Part shown: in pieces, positions 63,474 to 64,000 of the stretch
Layout: each line of letters opens with the position of its first letter
Position numbering within the stretch: position 1 is the first letter of the stretch
From: Rhodobiaceae bacterium UBA4490
GTDB taxonomy: Bacteria; Pseudomonadota; Alphaproteobacteria; Parvibaculales; Parvibaculaceae
Length of the DNA: 64,000 bases
Reading direction: 5' to 3'
NCBI GenBank assembly: GCA_002389665.1
Contig: DGNO01000003.1
Span: 186,001-250,000, forward strand
Translations under genes and position numbers: made by a program
The notes under the pieces: generated by a model
Told to the model about the DNA's origin: nothing
Seen by the model: the letters and a program-made list of their open reading frames with translations, nothing else
Database searches by the model: none

Positions 63474-64000
63474 CTAGCTCTCATAAGCCTCGACCTTGGT
63501 CAGCTCCAGCGTATAAGCGGCATTGCCGAGATCGTTGAGATGCTTGTCGGTTTTCAGGACCCCTTCGATCCAGACCGCGTCCCAGGTAAAGAGCACGTCT
63601 TCTTTCGCCGTCACATAGATGATCTGATTGGGCGGCGGCGGGGGCACGTGAATGCAGGCGCCGAAATAAGGCACGAGCAAAAATTCCGTCACCTCGCCCG
63701 CATTCAGCTCGAACGGCACCATGAAACCGGGGATACGGATATTTTTGCCGTTCAGGTCTTCCACCACATTATAGGTGCCGAACTGTATGGGCTTGTCGGC
63801 GGCACTGCCTTCAGGGATGAGGCTCATATCCGGCATGGTGCTCATCTGCTGCTCGTAAAGCTCCATGAGCCGCTCTTCCTCGCCGGGCGGCATTAAATCC
63901 TCCCAGGACAAGGTGACTTGCTCGCCCTCGTCTTCCGCCGCGCTGAGCGGCAGCGCTGCGCCCAACGAAAGAACAAAGGCCGCAAGGAACAGGAAGTGCC
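63474..64000 (-). CDS. DUF3299 family periplasmic protein, start outside window
   Basis: At least 175 codons are visible, read from the right edge. The frame continues to the last base, and the first visible codons encode a hydrophobic export signal (FLFLAAFVLSLGAALPLSAA). The DUF3299 core is recognisable: PGFMVPFELN and VPYFGACIHVPPPPPNQIIYV. Such proteins are periplasmic and are often found next to ABC exporters of the MacB type. The true start lies outside the window. Confidence 0.8.
   Translation of the reverse strand, partial: HFLFLAAFVLSLGAALPLSAAEDEGEQVTLSWEDLMPPGEEERLMELYEQQMSTMPDMSLIPEGSAADKPIQFGTYNVVEDLNGKNIRIPGFMVPFELNAGEVTEFLLVPYFGACIHVPPPPPNQIIYVTAKEDVLFTWDAVWIEGVLKTDKHLNDLGNAAYTLELTKVEAYES

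Overview
The window is chromosomal DNA of a GC-rich alphaproteobacterium. The pointers are a GcrA-type cell-cycle regulator, a SAM-II riboswitch in front of metZ, a long-form dCTP deaminase, EcfG-type stress promoters and a phoR-pst-phoU-phoB block. Ectoine synthesis genes suggest a salt-exposed, probably marine or brackish life style. The genus cannot be read from the sequence; a Parvibaculales or Hyphomicrobiales relative is a guess.

Layout. 1-5.2 kb holds the end of a DinG-like helicase, TerB-like and XAC2610-like proteins, a fatty acid hydroxylase with a SixA phosphatase, and a solute-binding protein. 5.3-11.1 kb is a membrane glycosyltransferase gene with an N-terminal MshEN-like (c-di-GMP-type) module, split by a 3.7-kb IS1595-family element. 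11.2-19.8 kb carries tRNA-Gly, a DUF2804 protein, an orphan radical SAM enzyme, a small secreted protein under an FNR-type box, an LrgAB pair, dCTP deaminase, the SAM-II riboswitch with metZ, apaG and a TrkH-like potassium transporter. 19.9-24.8 kb is arginine metabolism (argE, argD-argF) with hslO and a lipoprotein gene. 25-34.7 kb has an ABC-2 permease, gcrA and the whole Pst/Pho system with a three-repeat Pho box. 34.8-43.2 kb holds acyl-CoA dehydrogenase, SDR and TetR genes, and a two-component system divergent from a Spy-like periplasmic protein. 43.3-48.3 kb is a copper island: a P-type ATPase diverging from a multicopper oxidase and CopB, with two CueR-type promoters. 48.3-57.7 kb holds lutABC, an SDR with a duplicated start, a Baeyer-Villiger-type monooxygenase, a LysR regulator, a second fatty acid hydroxylase and a sodium symporter. 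57.7-60.8 kb is ectABC with a divergent ectR. 60.8-64 kb holds small envelope-stress genes, a CPA2 cation antiporter and the start of a DUF3299 protein.

The most unusual object is the element at 6786-10510. It has near-perfect 22-bp terminal inverted repeats and a 10-bp direct repeat of the target, and removing it restores one continuous 682-codon glycosyltransferase frame. Besides its transposase it carries an XRE-type regulator, two unrecognised proteins, two coiled-coil plus winged-helix-like proteins that read inward from each end, and a structured non-coding block. That block includes a tRNA-like fold with a 7-bp acceptor stem, a perfect T-arm and an encoded CCA end. I infer that this is a cargo-bearing transposon whose cargo function is unknown.

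Several regulatory layers can be read directly: SAM-II plus terminator at metZ, Pho box at pstS, DnaA box upstream of gcrA, facing EcfG-type promoters at 61.05-61.11 kb, repeats in the ectA promoter, and paired repeats between the two-component system and its probable target.
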